64,000 bases of DNA from Lachnotalea sp. AF33-28 (GTDB taxonomy: Bacteria > Bacillota > Clostridia > Lachnospirales > Lachnospiraceae): the NCBI RefSeq assembly GCF_003477885.1, contig NZ_QUEE01000001.1, positions 462,992 to 526,991 on the forward strand, in the 5' to 3' direction. Below are positions 31,923 through 40,918 of the stretch, piece after piece. How positions within the stretch are numbered: position 1 is the stretch's first letter; each line of letters starts with the position of its first letter. The position numbers and the translations under genes are program-made. The notes under the pieces were generated by a model. That model saw nothing but the letters and a program-made list of their open reading frames with translations, made no database searches and was not told the origin of the DNA.

Positions 31923-33419
31923 ATGATCATACCCAGCTGCGACGACATCATGGAACTGTCCAACACCTACAACATAATCCCCCTCTGCAAGGAGATTTAC
32001 GCAGACATCGTAACCCCCATCACCCTGCTGCGCCGTATCGCGGCCGTCAGCACCCGCTACTATCTCCTTGAAAGCATAGAAGGCAGCAAAAAATGGTCCC
32101 GCTACTCCTTCCTCGGTTACGACCCCATACTCCGGGCCACCTGCAAAGACCGCACAGTCACCGTCAGCGCCCATGGCAGCCTGAACAACCGGCTCCTTGA
32201 AAAAGGTCTACCTACAGACACGCCGATTCACACCGACCGGCCTCTGGACATCCTGCGCACGGTCCTTTCCCTGTACCGCGCGCCAAAGCTGCCAGGCATG
32301 CCGCCCTTCACCGGAGGCTTCGTAGGATACTTCGGCTATAACCTGTTCGCATATGCAGAACCAACACTGAACCTTCCCCCTTCGGCCGCCAACGACTACG
32401 ACCTGCTCCTCTTCACCGATGTGATCGCTTACGACCACCTGAAGCAGAAGATCACCATCGCAGTCAACATGGATACCGACCGCATCATGGAAAACTACGG
32501 CAGGGCCTGTGCCAAAATAGAATCCATCGAGCACATGATTTACAGCCGGCAGCCTCTTCCGGATATTCATACAGATGAAGTCCCGCATTTCACCTGTAAC
32601 TTCACCAAAGAAGATTACTGCCGCACGGTGGAGCAAACCAAAGGCCACATCCGAAGCGGCGACATCTTCCAGGCGGTGATCTCGCGCCGGTTCACGAGCC
32701 CGTACCAAAGCAGCCTGATCAATGCCTACCGGGTCCTGCGCACGACTAACCCGTCCCCCTATATGGTCTGCATGCGCATCGACGATGAAGAAATTATCTG
32801 CAGCTCTCCGGAAACCCTGGTCCGCTTGAAAGGCGGCCGGCTCACTACCTTTCCGGTAGCGGGCTCCCGGCCGCGCGGACGGGACGAAGTCCAGGACGCC
32901 GCCCTTGAGAAAGACCTCCTCTCCGATGAGAAGGAACTGGCCGAACATAACATGCTGGTAGACCTTGGCCGCAACGACCTGGGAAAAATCTCAAAGTTTT
33001 CCACAGTAACGGTCACGGAATACCAAATGATCCACAAATACTCCCGGATCATGCACATATGTTCCCAGGTCGAAGGCGATATCCTTGATGAAAAGGATGC
33101 GTTTGACGCCATAGAAGCCGTGCTGCCGGCCGGCACCCTCTCCGGAGCACCCAAGATCAGGGCCTGTGAAATCATCGGGGAACTGGAGCCGGCCCCTCGC
33201 GGGATCTACGGAGGAGCATTGGGATATATCGACTTTACCGGAGGCCTGGACACCTGCATCGCGATCCGCATGGCGGTAAAAAAAGACGGTGTGGTCACAG
33301 TCCAGGCAGGCGGCGGCATCGTAGCAGACAGCGTTCCGGAAAAGGAATACGAAGAATCCGCCAACAAGGCTGGCGCATTGATAAATGCCCTTCAAAAAGC
33401 GGTGGAGGTGAATAACTGA
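31923..33419 (+). CDS. trpE: Anthranilate synthase component I
   Basis: 498 aa from the ATG at 31923, preceded by AGGAGG with 8-nt spacing; an in-frame ATG 26 codons upstream falls in the C-rich leader. It converts chorismate to anthranilate using ammonia from TrpG. The feedback-inhibition motif LLESIEG is at about residues 42-48. Chorismate-binding motifs include SRRFTSPYQ, PEKEYEESANK and AGGGIVADSVPEKE, and the GTLSGAPKIRA loop is intact. First gene of the trp operon; it ends 1 bp into trpG. Confidence 0.97.
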   Translation: MIIPSCDDIMELSNTYNIIPLCKEIYADIVTPITLLRRIAAVSTRYYLLESIEGSKKWSRYSFLGYDPILRATCKDRTVTVSAHGSLNNRLLEKGLPTDTPIHTDRPLDILRTVLSLYRAPKLPGMPPFTGGFVGYFGYNLFAYAEPTLNLPPSAANDYDLLLFTDVIAYDHLKQKITIAVNMDTDRIMENYGRACAKIESIEHMIYSRQPLPDIHTDEVPHFTCNFTKEDYCRTVEQTKGHIRSGDIFQAVISRRFTSPYQSSLINAYRVLRTTNPSPYMVCMRIDDEEIICSSPETLVRLKGGRLTTFPVAGSRPRGRDEVQDAALEKDLLSDEKELAEHNMLVDLGRNDLGKISKFSTVTVTEYQMIHKYSRIMHICSQVEGDILDEKDAFDAIEAVLPAGTLSGAPKIRACEIIGELEPAPRGIYGGALGYIDFTGGLDTCIAIRMAVKKDGVVTVQAGGGIVADSVPEKEYEESANKAGALINALQKAVEVNN

Positions 33420-34033
33420 TGGTTCTCTTTATAGATAATTACGACAGCTTTACCTATAACCTGGTTCAGTTAGCCGGCGGCCTGTGCCAGGATATCCGGG
33501 TAATCCGCAACGACGAAATGGCCGCTGAAGAGATAGCCGCCCTGCATCCAGACCACATTATTCTATCCCCGGGGCCGGGTTATCCCAAAGATGCCGGTGT
33601 ATGTGAAGAGTTGATCCGTCTCCTGTCCGGCTGCGTCCCCATCCTGGGCGTCTGTCTGGGCCATCAGGCCATTTGCGAATGCTTCGGCGCACGGATCCGG
33701 CCGGCCGGACAGCTGATGCACGGCAAACAGAGCACGATCCGAATCGATACACGCGATCCCCTGTTTCATGGCCTGCCTGAAACAATCAAAGCAGCCCGCT
33801 ATCATTCCCTGGCAGCGGACGAGAAAACGCTTTCCCGGGAGCTGACAGTCACGGCAAGAGACGGGGCCGGTGAAATCATGGCGGTACGGCATGCGGTCCA
33901 TCCGCTCTTTGGCCTCCAGTTCCATCCGGAATCCATCATGACCCCGGACGGGGCCGCTATCCTTGCGAATTTTCTGCACATGCATCGCCCGAATCGGATA
34001 AAACCGGCGCTTGATCCCATATACCGGCTATAG
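33419..34033 (+). CDS. trpG: Anthranilate synthase component II (glutamine amidotransferase)
   Basis: 204 aa class I glutamine amidotransferase that feeds ammonia to TrpE. The catalytic cysteine is C79 in GVCLGHQA; the His-Glu pair is in LQFHPESIM near residue 172. The start MVLFIDNYDSFTYNLVQ is the family signature. Its ATG overlaps the trpE TGA by one base, and its stop leaves a 101-bp gap before trpD. Confidence 0.97.
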   Translation: MVLFIDNYDSFTYNLVQLAGGLCQDIRVIRNDEMAAEEIAALHPDHIILSPGPGYPKDAGVCEELIRLLSGCVPILGVCLGHQAICECFGARIRPAGQLMHGKQSTIRIDTRDPLFHGLPETIKAARYHSLAADEKTLSRELTVTARDGAGEIMAVRHAVHPLFGLQFHPESIMTPDGAAILANFLHMHRPNRIKPALDPIYRL

Positions 34034-34134
34034 TCTGACCGCATATAGTAACTGCCATACAGGAAACGGCGCCCGCGCTGCCGCCGCTTCCAGCCTCTCA
34101 TACCATCCCCGCAGCGCAGAAATGAGGAACAATT

Positions 34135-35169
34135 ATGATACAGAAAGCGATACATGATGTAATTGACGGAAAAGACCTGGACTTTGATACCACCAAAGCT
34201 GTAATGAACGAAATCATGAGCGGCGGCGCCACACAGGCGCAGATGGGTTCCTTTCTCACCGCGCTGCGCATGAAGGGCGAAACCATAGATGAGATCACGG
34301 CCTGTGCCACCGTGATGCGTGAAAAAGGGTTAAAGCTCCACCCCCGCCACGATGTCATCGACATCGTCGGCACAGGGGGCGATGAAGCCGGAACCTTCAA
34401 TATCTCCACCACCGCTTCCTTCGTGGTCGCGGCAGGCGGAGTGCCCGTAGCAAAGCACGGCAACCGCAGCGTATCCAGCAAAAGCGGAGCGGCGGACGTG
34501 CTGGAATGCCTGGGCGTCAATATCAGCCTGAACGTGGAGCAGTCCGAAAAGGTGCTGGAAGAAACCAGCATGTGCTTCATGTTCGCGCCTGTTTATCATT
34601 CCTCCATGAAATATGCGGCTCCTGTCAGAAAGGAGATGGGCGTGCGCACCATATTTAATATACTGGGCCCCCTTTCCAATCCCGCCGGCGCCACCATGCA
34701 GCTTTTGGGCGTCTACTCCCGGGATCTGATCGAACCGCTGGCGAGAGTCCTAAGCAATCTGGGCGTAAACCGGGGCCTCGTCGTCTGCGGCGAAGATGGG
34801 TTGGATGAGGCGACCGTGACCGGCGTCACACATGTATGTGAAATCCGTTTCGGTAAATTTACACAGTACGAAATCACCCCTGAACAGTTCGGCATATCCC
34901 GCAGCAGCCTGGCTGATCTGGCGGGCGGCAGCCCGCAGGACAATGCTGCCATCACCCGTGATATTCTAAAGGGAACGTTAAAAGGCCCCAAGAGAGACAT
35001 GGTGATCTTAAACTCCGCCATGAGCCTTTATCTCGGCATCGATGACTGCGGCATAAGCGACTGTATCCTGAAAGCCGTCGAATTGATCGACAGCGGGAAA
35101 GCCTATGAAAAGCTGGAAGAATACATCCGCGCCACCAATGCTTTTCTTCCGGAAGGAGGCGGAAAATGA
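34135..35169 (+). CDS. trpD: Anthranilate phosphoribosyltransferase
   Basis: 344 aa. It transfers the phosphoribosyl group of PRPP to anthranilate. The PRPP loop GTGGDEAGTFNIST (residues about 80-93) and the KHGNRSVSSKSGAADVLE segment (about 106-123) are intact. It ends in a 4-bp ATGA overlap with trpC. The 101 bp before it contain no gene. Confidence 0.97.
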   Translation: MIQKAIHDVIDGKDLDFDTTKAVMNEIMSGGATQAQMGSFLTALRMKGETIDEITACATVMREKGLKLHPRHDVIDIVGTGGDEAGTFNISTTASFVVAAGGVPVAKHGNRSVSSKSGAADVLECLGVNISLNVEQSEKVLEETSMCFMFAPVYHSSMKYAAPVRKEMGVRTIFNILGPLSNPAGATMQLLGVYSRDLIEPLARVLSNLGVNRGLVVCGEDGLDEATVTGVTHVCEIRFGKFTQYEITPEQFGISRSSLADLAGGSPQDNAAITRDILKGTLKGPKRDMVILNSAMSLYLGIDDCGISDCILKAVELIDSGKAYEKLEEYIRATNAFLPEGGGK

Positions 35170-35942
35170 TACTGGACGAAATCGCCCGCTCCACCCGCAC
35201 CCGCGTGGAACAGTGCAAACGCACCCATTCTCCCGAATCCGTTATGAAACTGGCCCGGTCCATGCCCCGGGGAAACTTCCCCTTTGAACAGGCGCTTAAA
35301 GGCGGGGGCATCTCCTTTATCTGCGAGGTGAAGAAAGCATCCCCTTCCAAAGGCCTGATCGACGTTTACTTTCCCTACTGCCGGATCGCCCGGGATTATG
35401 AGAAGGCAGGAGCCAGCGCCGTCTCCGTCCTCACCGAGCCGGAGTATTTTATGGGAAGCAGCAGATATCTCTCCGAGATCAGGCAAACAGTTTCACTGCC
35501 CCTGCTGCGCAAGGATTTTACAATAGACGAATACCAGCTCTATGAGGCCAAAACCCTTGGCGCAGATGCGGTGCTGCTGATCTGCTCTCTGTTGGACGAA
35601 GAAACCATCCGCTTATTTTTACAAATCTGCGAAGATCTTGGACTTTCTGCGCTGACGGAAGCCCACAGTGAGGAAGAAATAAGCAGAGCCCTCCGGGCAG
35701 GTGCGCGCATCATCGGCATAAACAACCGGAATCTTACGACCTTTCAGGTGGACTTTGAAAACTCTATGCGCCTGCGAAGCCTTGTCCCCGGAGACGTCCT
35801 GTTTGTGGCGGAAAGCGGCATAAAGACCAGAGAAGACGTCATGCGGCTTGAACAGATCGGCGTGGACGGCGTGCTCATCGGGGAAACCCTGATGCGCGCA
35901 CCCGATAAAAAAGCGATGCTCGACTCGCTGAAAGGACGGTGA
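35166..35942 (+). CDS. trpC: Indole-3-glycerol phosphate synthase
   Basis: 258-aa TIM barrel. It closes the ring of the anthranilate-derived intermediate to indole-glycerol phosphate. Motifs: ICEVKKASPSKGLI near residue 54, LLRKDFTIDEYQLYEA near 118, GINNRNLTTF near 184 and VAESGIKTREDV near 216. Coupled to trpD by overlap and followed directly by trpF. Confidence 0.97.
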   Translation: MILDEIARSTRTRVEQCKRTHSPESVMKLARSMPRGNFPFEQALKGGGISFICEVKKASPSKGLIDVYFPYCRIARDYEKAGASAVSVLTEPEYFMGSSRYLSEIRQTVSLPLLRKDFTIDEYQLYEAKTLGADAVLLICSLLDEETIRLFLQICEDLGLSALTEAHSEEEISRALRAGARIIGINNRNLTTFQVDFENSMRLRSLVPGDVLFVAESGIKTREDVMRLEQIGVDGVLIGETLMRAPDKKAMLDSLKGR

Positions 35943-35946
35943 TGTG

Positions 35947-36591
35947 ATGCCGGGAATAAAAATCTGCGGGTTGACCCGACCGGAGGATATACGAACCGTC
36001 AACCGCTTCCTGCCGGATTTTATCGGTTTTGTATTTGCACCGAGCAGACGTCAGATTGACGCGGATACCGCCTCAATGCTGAAATCAGGGCTGGATCCGT
36101 CCATCCGGTCCGTGGGCGTATTTGTAAATGAAGATATTTCCCGGATGGAGGAGCTCTGCCGAAGAGGCATCATCGACCTGATCCAGCTCCACGGAGACGA
36201 AGACGAATGCTATATACAAAGCTTAAGATCTGTTACCGACCTCCCCATTATCAAAGCGGTACGGGTATCCGTCCGGGAAGATATAATCAAAGCCTCACAG
36301 CTTTCCGCAGACTTTCTGCTGTTGGACACCTATGTCAAAGGAATCTGCGGAGGCAGCGGAAAGCAGTTTGGCTGGGATCTCATCCCGCCCCTTAGACAGC
36401 CCTGGTTTCTGGCAGGAGGCTTAAATCTCCAGAATCTGCCCCGGGCGCTTAAGCTGCCTGCATACTGCCTGGACTTAAGCAGCTCCCTTGAAACTGACGG
36501 CAAAAAGGATGAGGAGAAGATCCGCAGCGTCATGGAACTCATACGGAAGCACACTGAAAGTGTGCGCAGGTCATCAGCCTTCGGCTGGTGA
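35947..36591 (+). CDS. trpF: Phosphoribosylanthranilate isomerase, tail from repeat
   Basis: 214 aa from the ATG at 35947; a GTG one codon upstream is an alternative. The TIM-barrel enzyme has the catalytic cysteine in KICGLTRPEDI (C6) and an aspartate in LLLDTYVKG (near residue 130). The last 13 or so codons, HTESVRRSSAFGW and stop, are the two-hairpin leader repeat read as protein; the TGA lies in the GGTGAC of its second stem. The repeat therefore appears to have replaced the original 3' end. Confidence 0.93.
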   Translation: MPGIKICGLTRPEDIRTVNRFLPDFIGFVFAPSRRQIDADTASMLKSGLDPSIRSVGVFVNEDISRMEELCRRGIIDLIQLHGDEDECYIQSLRSVTDLPIIKAVRVSVREDIIKASQLSADFLLLDTYVKGICGGSGKQFGWDLIPPLRQPWFLAGGLNLQNLPRALKLPAYCLDLSSSLETDGKKDEEKIRSVMELIRKHTESVRRSSAFGW

Positions 36592-36649
36592 CAGAAAATA
36601 GAGGAAGCACACTAAAGTGTGCGTAGGTCATCAGCCTACGGCTGGTGAC
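36549..36649 (+). repeat. Tandem two-hairpin leader repeats before trpB
   Basis: Two units with a 58-bp period. Hairpin A GCACACT-GAA-AGTGTGC (36549-36565) and GCACACT-AA-AGTGTGC (36607-36622); hairpin B GTCATCAGCC-TTC-GGCTGGTGAC (36570-36592) and the same stem with loop TAC (36627-36649). The second unit ends 21 nt before the trpB ATG and is followed by ATTGAAAAGGAG. The first unit overlaps the end of trpF. Confidence 0.88.
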
Positions 36650-36670
36650 ATTGAAAAGGAGAAAGAGGAA

Positions 36671-37855
36671 ATGTCAAAAGGAAGATTTGGAAAACATGGC
36701 GGCCAGTTCGTGCCGGAGACACTGATGAGCGCCGTAATTGAACTGGAGGAAGCTTACGATAAGTACAGCAAAGACCCGCAGTTTATCTCAGAGCTCAACG
36801 ATCTGCTGGCAAACTACGCGGGCAGACCGTCCCTGCTCTACTATGCAAAAAAGATGACCGAAGATCTGGGCGGTGCGAAAATATATCTGAAAAGAGAAGA
36901 TTTAAACCACACCGGCTCCCACAAGATCAACAACGTGCTGGGACAGGTGCTGCTCGCAAAAAAGATGGGCAAAACCCGCGTCATCGCGGAGACAGGCGCG
37001 GGACAGCACGGCGTGGCCACAGCCACAGCGGCCGCCTTAATGGGCATGGAATGTGAAATCTATATGGGCAAAGAGGATACGGACCGCCAGGCTTTAAACG
37101 TATACCGCATGCAGCTTTTGGGAGCCAAGGTCCACCCCGTGACCACCGGCACCATGACCTTAAAAGATGCCGTGAACGAAACTATGCGCGAATGGACCAA
37201 CCGGGTGGAGGACACTCACTATGTGCTCGGCTCCGTCATGGGGCCCCACCCCTTCCCCACCATCGTCCGCGATTTCCAGAGCGTGATCGGCAAGGAGGTG
37301 CGCGCACAGCTGATGGAAAAGGAAGGAAAACTCCCCGATATGGTCATCGCCTGCGTGGGAGGAGGAAGCAACGCTATGGGGATCTTCTACGATTTCATCA
37401 ATGAGCCTTCTGTAGCTTTGGTGGGCTGTGAAGCCGCCGGTCTGGGCATCGACAGGAAAGAAACAGCAGCCACCATCTCCACCGGCAGAGCCGGCATCTT
37501 CCATGGCATGAGCTCCTATTTCTGCCAGGATGAATACGGACAGATCGCCCCCGTATACTCCATTTCCGCCGGCCTGGATTATCCCGGCATCGGCCCGGAG
37601 CACGCTGACCTGCACGATCGGGGAAGGGCGTCCTATGTTCCTGTGACCGACGTTGAAGCGGTGGATGCCTTCGAATACCTTTCCCGCACCGAGGGCATCA
37701 TTCCCGCCATCGAAAGCGCCCATGCCGTGGCCTATGCCATGAAAGCCGCGCCTTCCATGCCAAAGGATCAGATCATTGTCATCAACATTTCCGGCCGCGG
37801 CGATAAGGATGTGGCCGCAATCGCAAGATACAGGGGGATTGAAATCTATGAGTAG
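36671..37855 (+). CDS. trpB: Tryptophan synthase beta subunit
   Basis: 394 aa from the ATG at 36671 (MSKGRFGKHGGQFVPETLM). An in-frame start upstream would translate the repeat and is rejected. The PLP lysine is K85 in LNHTGSHKINN, and the GGGSNAMG phosphate loop is present. It joins indole and serine to make tryptophan. Its stop overlaps the trpA start by 8 bp. Confidence 0.97.
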   Translation: MSKGRFGKHGGQFVPETLMSAVIELEEAYDKYSKDPQFISELNDLLANYAGRPSLLYYAKKMTEDLGGAKIYLKREDLNHTGSHKINNVLGQVLLAKKMGKTRVIAETGAGQHGVATATAAALMGMECEIYMGKEDTDRQALNVYRMQLLGAKVHPVTTGTMTLKDAVNETMREWTNRVEDTHYVLGSVMGPHPFPTIVRDFQSVIGKEVRAQLMEKEGKLPDMVIACVGGGSNAMGIFYDFINEPSVALVGCEAAGLGIDRKETAATISTGRAGIFHGMSSYFCQDEYGQIAPVYSISAGLDYPGIGPEHADLHDRGRASYVPVTDVEAVDAFEYLSRTEGIIPAIESAHAVAYAMKAAPSMPKDQIIVINISGRGDKDVAAIARYRGIEIYE

Positions 37856-38615
37856 AATCAGTGATATCTTTAAAAACAGAAAAGCTTTTATCCCGTTCAT
37901 CACCGCCGGTGATCCCAATCTGGCCATAACAGAAGAGCTGGTCATCGCCATGGCAGAAAACGGCGCGGATCTGATTGAACTGGGCATCCCGTTTTCCGAC
38001 CCCATTGCCGAGGGACCTGTCATCCAGGAAGCAGATATCCGTGCCTTAAAGAGCGGCACCACCACGGATAAGATATTTGAAACCGTCAGACGGATCCGCC
38101 AAAAGACCTCGGTTCCCCTGGCCTTTATGACCTATATCAATCCCATCTTCGCCTACGGCGCGGATAAGTTCATAAGCAGCTGCGCGCAGGCCGGCATCGA
38201 TGCGCTGATCGTGCCCGATATGCCTTTTGAGGAAAAAGAAGAACTCCATCCCTGCTGCCGCAGGTACGGGATCGATCTAATCTCCCTGATCGCCCCCACC
38301 TCCCACGAGAGGATCAAAACCATCGCAAAGGAAGCGGAAGGCTTTATCTACTGCGTCTCCTCCATGGGCGTGACCGGCGTCCGCAAGGAGATCACCACCG
38401 ATGTGGCGGAGATGGTTTCGCTGGTTAAGCAGACAAAGGATATCCCCTGTGCGATCGGTTTCGGCATTTCTACGCCAGAGCAGGCCGCCGGGATGGCTGC
38501 TGCCGCCGACGGCGTGATCATAGGCAGTGCCATCGTAAAGCTCATCGCCCAGTACGGCGAAAACTGTGTGGAGCCGGTCCGCGATTATGTAAGAGCCATC
38601 CGGGCTGCTATATAA
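37848..38615 (+). CDS. trpA: Tryptophan synthase alpha subunit
   Basis: 255 aa from the ATG at 37848 (MSRISDIFKNRKAFIPFITAG). It cleaves indole-glycerol phosphate and channels indole to TrpB. The catalytic glutamate is E44 in LIELGIPFSDP. The position of Salmonella D60 is glutamate here (PIAEGP), a conservative change. Last gene of the operon. A 45-bp scrap resembling its codons 180-194 region is found at 52268-52312. Confidence 0.96.
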   Translation: MSRISDIFKNRKAFIPFITAGDPNLAITEELVIAMAENGADLIELGIPFSDPIAEGPVIQEADIRALKSGTTTDKIFETVRRIRQKTSVPLAFMTYINPIFAYGADKFISSCAQAGIDALIVPDMPFEEKEELHPCCRRYGIDLISLIAPTSHERIKTIAKEAEGFIYCVSSMGVTGVRKEITTDVAEMVSLVKQTKDIPCAIGFGISTPEQAAGMAAAADGVIIGSAIVKLIAQYGENCVEPVRDYVRAIRAAI

Positions 38616-38619
38616 GGGG

Positions 38620-39591
38620 TTATAAAGCATACTTTGAACTATAGAACCGGTCAGGAACAAGCACTGTCCTGTAACCGGTTCTTTGTGCTGTTCTGTCAAA
38701 ACCGTACTCCCATTGTGTGAGAGGGAGCACTTCTGAAATAAGGCTTTTTACATTTATGCTTCCTCTCCGAACCAATTCAATTCCGCGAAGCCACGCCGCC
38801 CTGTCATAGGCTATACTTCCCACAATTCTTCGGTTATTATAAACAAGCTGTCCCAAATCTACTGTGGCCATTTTTCCTAATATCCCCAGCTGTGTCAGCT
38901 GGCCATCATACTTGAGCACCTGCAGTCCCGTATCCAGAGCTGACTGGCTTCCAGAGCATTCAAGCACTGTGTCTATGCCATGCCCATTCGTAAACTCATT
39001 CGCCGCGGCCCGGATATCTTCTTTCTGAACATTCACTATACGGTCTGCCTTCAGTTCTTCCGCCATCCGCAGGCGTTCCACATCGGAATCAGTTCCAGCC
39101 ACCATGACAGACGCTCCAAGCTGTTTTGCTGCCTGCAGGGCAAACAGCCCGATCACCCCGGGCCCTTCTATCAGAACATGATCCGCGGGCAGAATATATG
39201 ATCGGTTAAACACCCCGTTTATGGCCGCGGCCAAAGGTTCCAAAAGCGCTCCCTCCAGAAAGGAAATCTCATCCGGCAGAGGAAAGACCCAATCGTTCTC
39301 ATCCTTTACCGTAAACTCTGCAAAGCCGCCGTCCATACAGGCAGCCACACGGTCTCCTATCTTAAACTTACGGACATGCTTTCCGGTCGCAGTCACTACC
39401 CCGCAGAATTCATGCCCAAGAGGAATATCCGTCTTCCAGGGATAATTACCTGTAATGATGTGCAGATCCGTCATGCAGACCGCACAGGCCTGTACCTCTA
39501 TTTTTATATCCGTGTCTGTACATACCGGCTCCGGAATATCTCTGAAATCAACCTGTCCTGGCAGATCACCGTATTTCACTATTGCTTTCAT
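38620..39591 (-). CDS. Zinc-type alcohol dehydrogenase, short form
   Basis: 323-aa medium-chain dehydrogenase. Catalytic-zinc residues: Cys in ACAVCMTDLH, His-Glu in LGHEFCGVV and Glu in ALLEPLAAA; the Rossmann motif is VLIEGPGVIGLFA. The structural-zinc lobe with four cysteines is missing: after IGDRVAA the chain goes straight to CMDGGFAEF. The enzyme should oxidise a sugar or polyol alcohol with NAD(P). Its stop is only 4 bp from the convergent trpA stop. It is the last gene of the glycan-use operon. Confidence 0.88.
   Translation of the reverse strand: MKAIVKYGDLPGQVDFRDIPEPVCTDTDIKIEVQACAVCMTDLHIITGNYPWKTDIPLGHEFCGVVTATGKHVRKFKIGDRVAACMDGGFAEFTVKDENDWVFPLPDEISFLEGALLEPLAAAINGVFNRSYILPADHVLIEGPGVIGLFALQAAKQLGASVMVAGTDSDVERLRMAEELKADRIVNVQKEDIRAAANEFTNGHGIDTVLECSGSQSALDTGLQVLKYDGQLTQLGILGKMATVDLGQLVYNNRRIVGSIAYDRAAWLRGIELVRRGSINVKSLISEVLPLTQWEYGFDRTAQRTGYRTVLVPDRFYSSKYAL
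38643..38686 (+). terminator. Hairpin at the end of the trp operon
   Basis: AGAACCGGT-CAGGA pairs with TCCTG...ACCGGTTCT and is followed by TTTGTG. It lies 27 bp past the trpA stop but inside the 3' end of the convergent dehydrogenase gene, so transcription of one gene ends over the other. The U run is weak. Confidence 0.5.
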
Positions 39592-40917
39592 TCATAGTCC
39601 CTCATCAAAGCATTCTTCAAGAATATCCATAGCCGTTTCCGCCTGCTCCATGCTGATTATCAGAGGTGGCTTAAGTTTAATTATATTATGCGCCGCCTGA
39701 TAAAATAATCCGTGCCGGACACACCGCTCGAACAGTTTATTCATTGTTTCTTCTTCAACGGGGTCCTTTGTCACAGGATCTTTTACCAGCTCCACCCCAA
39801 TTGCAAGCCCGGGTCCCCTAACGTCTCCGATAAATCCAAACTTTTGCTGCATCTTTTTCAGTCTGTCCGTCATATAACTGCCTGTGGCAACCGCATTGGC
39901 AAGCAACCGATCCCTCTCTATGATCTCAATGGTTTTCATAGCCGCCGCATAACTTAAATGATTATTTTGAAAGGTCTGCATATCTTCCATCAGATTATCA
40001 AATCCCTCCAACCGGTCGTGGATCAAAATGCCTCCAATGGGGATTCCCCCTCCTACCCCCTTGGCAAAAACAATTATATCCGGCTCCACATCATAATACT
40101 CCGCAGCAAAAAACTTTCCGGTCCTTCCAAATGTTTGTATCTCATCAAAAATCAGCACGGTTCCCACTTCATCACATATCTCTCGGACACGCTTCAGATA
40201 TTCTTTTGGAAACGGGATCTGGCCTCCTCCTGATTGAACAGGTTCAATGATAACGCCTGCCACAGGTCCGGATACACCGCACAGAATCGTTCTCTTCAGA
40301 CAATCCGCGCATTCCAACCCGCATTTTCCGGCTTCCTTCCCAAACGGACAGCGATAGCAATACGGACGCTCTGTCCGGATAAAATGATGTTCAGACTTGT
40401 TTGCATACTGAAAAAAGCTTTTATTTATGGCTTCTTTGACATCTCCTCTTCCCGACAGAAAAGTACCGTCTGCCGTACCAAAGGTTGTACCATGATACCC
40501 GCCGTACAATGATACAAAATTTCGGGAGCCAGGCACATTTTTAAGCGCGATCTTCATTGCTGATTCGATTGCAAGTCCTCCGCCTATTGTGAACGATATT
40601 CTGTTCAAATGTTTCGGAGCGACAGATGCAAGTTTATGATACAGGCTATAACGGAGATCGGTCTGGTGGAGAGGCGCTACCATAGGCATATTCAGCGCCT
40701 GCCGGTAGACAGCTTCTGCAATCTCCTTATTACCAAAACCCAAAAGGCAGACAAACTGTTCAGAGGTAAAATCCATATACTTTTTTCCGTTCAGATCTTC
40801 GATATAGATTCCTTCCCCTCCTTTAAGAGAAAATCCTCCGGGCTTTTTAAGGCACGGCATCAGATGCCTGCTGTAATCCTTCCTTTGCTCTGGGGTCAAC
40901 ACAAAGCTATTTTCCAT
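39592..40917 (-). CDS. Class III PLP-dependent aminotransferase
   Basis: 441 aa from the ATG at 40915-40917 (MENSFVLTPEQRKDY); AGGAGG lies 11 nt upstream, and the in-frame upstream stretch lies in the previous gene. Motifs: GGYHGTTFG, VLIFDEIQTFGRTGKFFA and the PLP lysine in IIVFAKGVGGGIPIGG. The PYCYRCPFGK and cysteine-rich segment near residue 190 is common in this subgroup. It would move an amino group to or from a sugar- or amino-acid-derived aldehyde or ketone. It abuts the dehydrogenase gene by 1 bp. Confidence 0.9.
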   Translation of the reverse strand: MENSFVLTPEQRKDYSRHLMPCLKKPGGFSLKGGEGIYIEDLNGKKYMDFTSEQFVCLLGFGNKEIAEAVYRQALNMPMVAPLHQTDLRYSLYHKLASVAPKHLNRISFTIGGGLAIESAMKIALKNVPGSRNFVSLYGGYHGTTFGTADGTFLSGRGDVKEAINKSFFQYANKSEHHFIRTERPYCYRCPFGKEAGKCGLECADCLKRTILCGVSGPVAGVIIEPVQSGGGQIPFPKEYLKRVREICDEVGTVLIFDEIQTFGRTGKFFAAEYYDVEPDIIVFAKGVGGGIPIGGILIHDRLEGFDNLMEDMQTFQNNHLSYAAAMKTIEIIERDRLLANAVATGSYMTDRLKKMQQKFGFIGDVRGPGLAIGVELVKDPVTKDPVEEETMNKLFERCVRHGLFYQAAHNIIKLKPPLIISMEQAETAMDILEECFDEGL

Positions 40918-40918
40918 C

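Noticed and set aside
32208..32948. A 246-codon minus-strand open frame over trpE
   Set aside because: trpE is intact and conserved on the other strand; this frame lacks a start context and domains.
36617..36670. Upstream in-frame extension of trpB
   Set aside because: It would translate the leader repeat; TrpB proteins start at MSKGRFGKHGG-like sequence and the ribosome site precedes that ATG.
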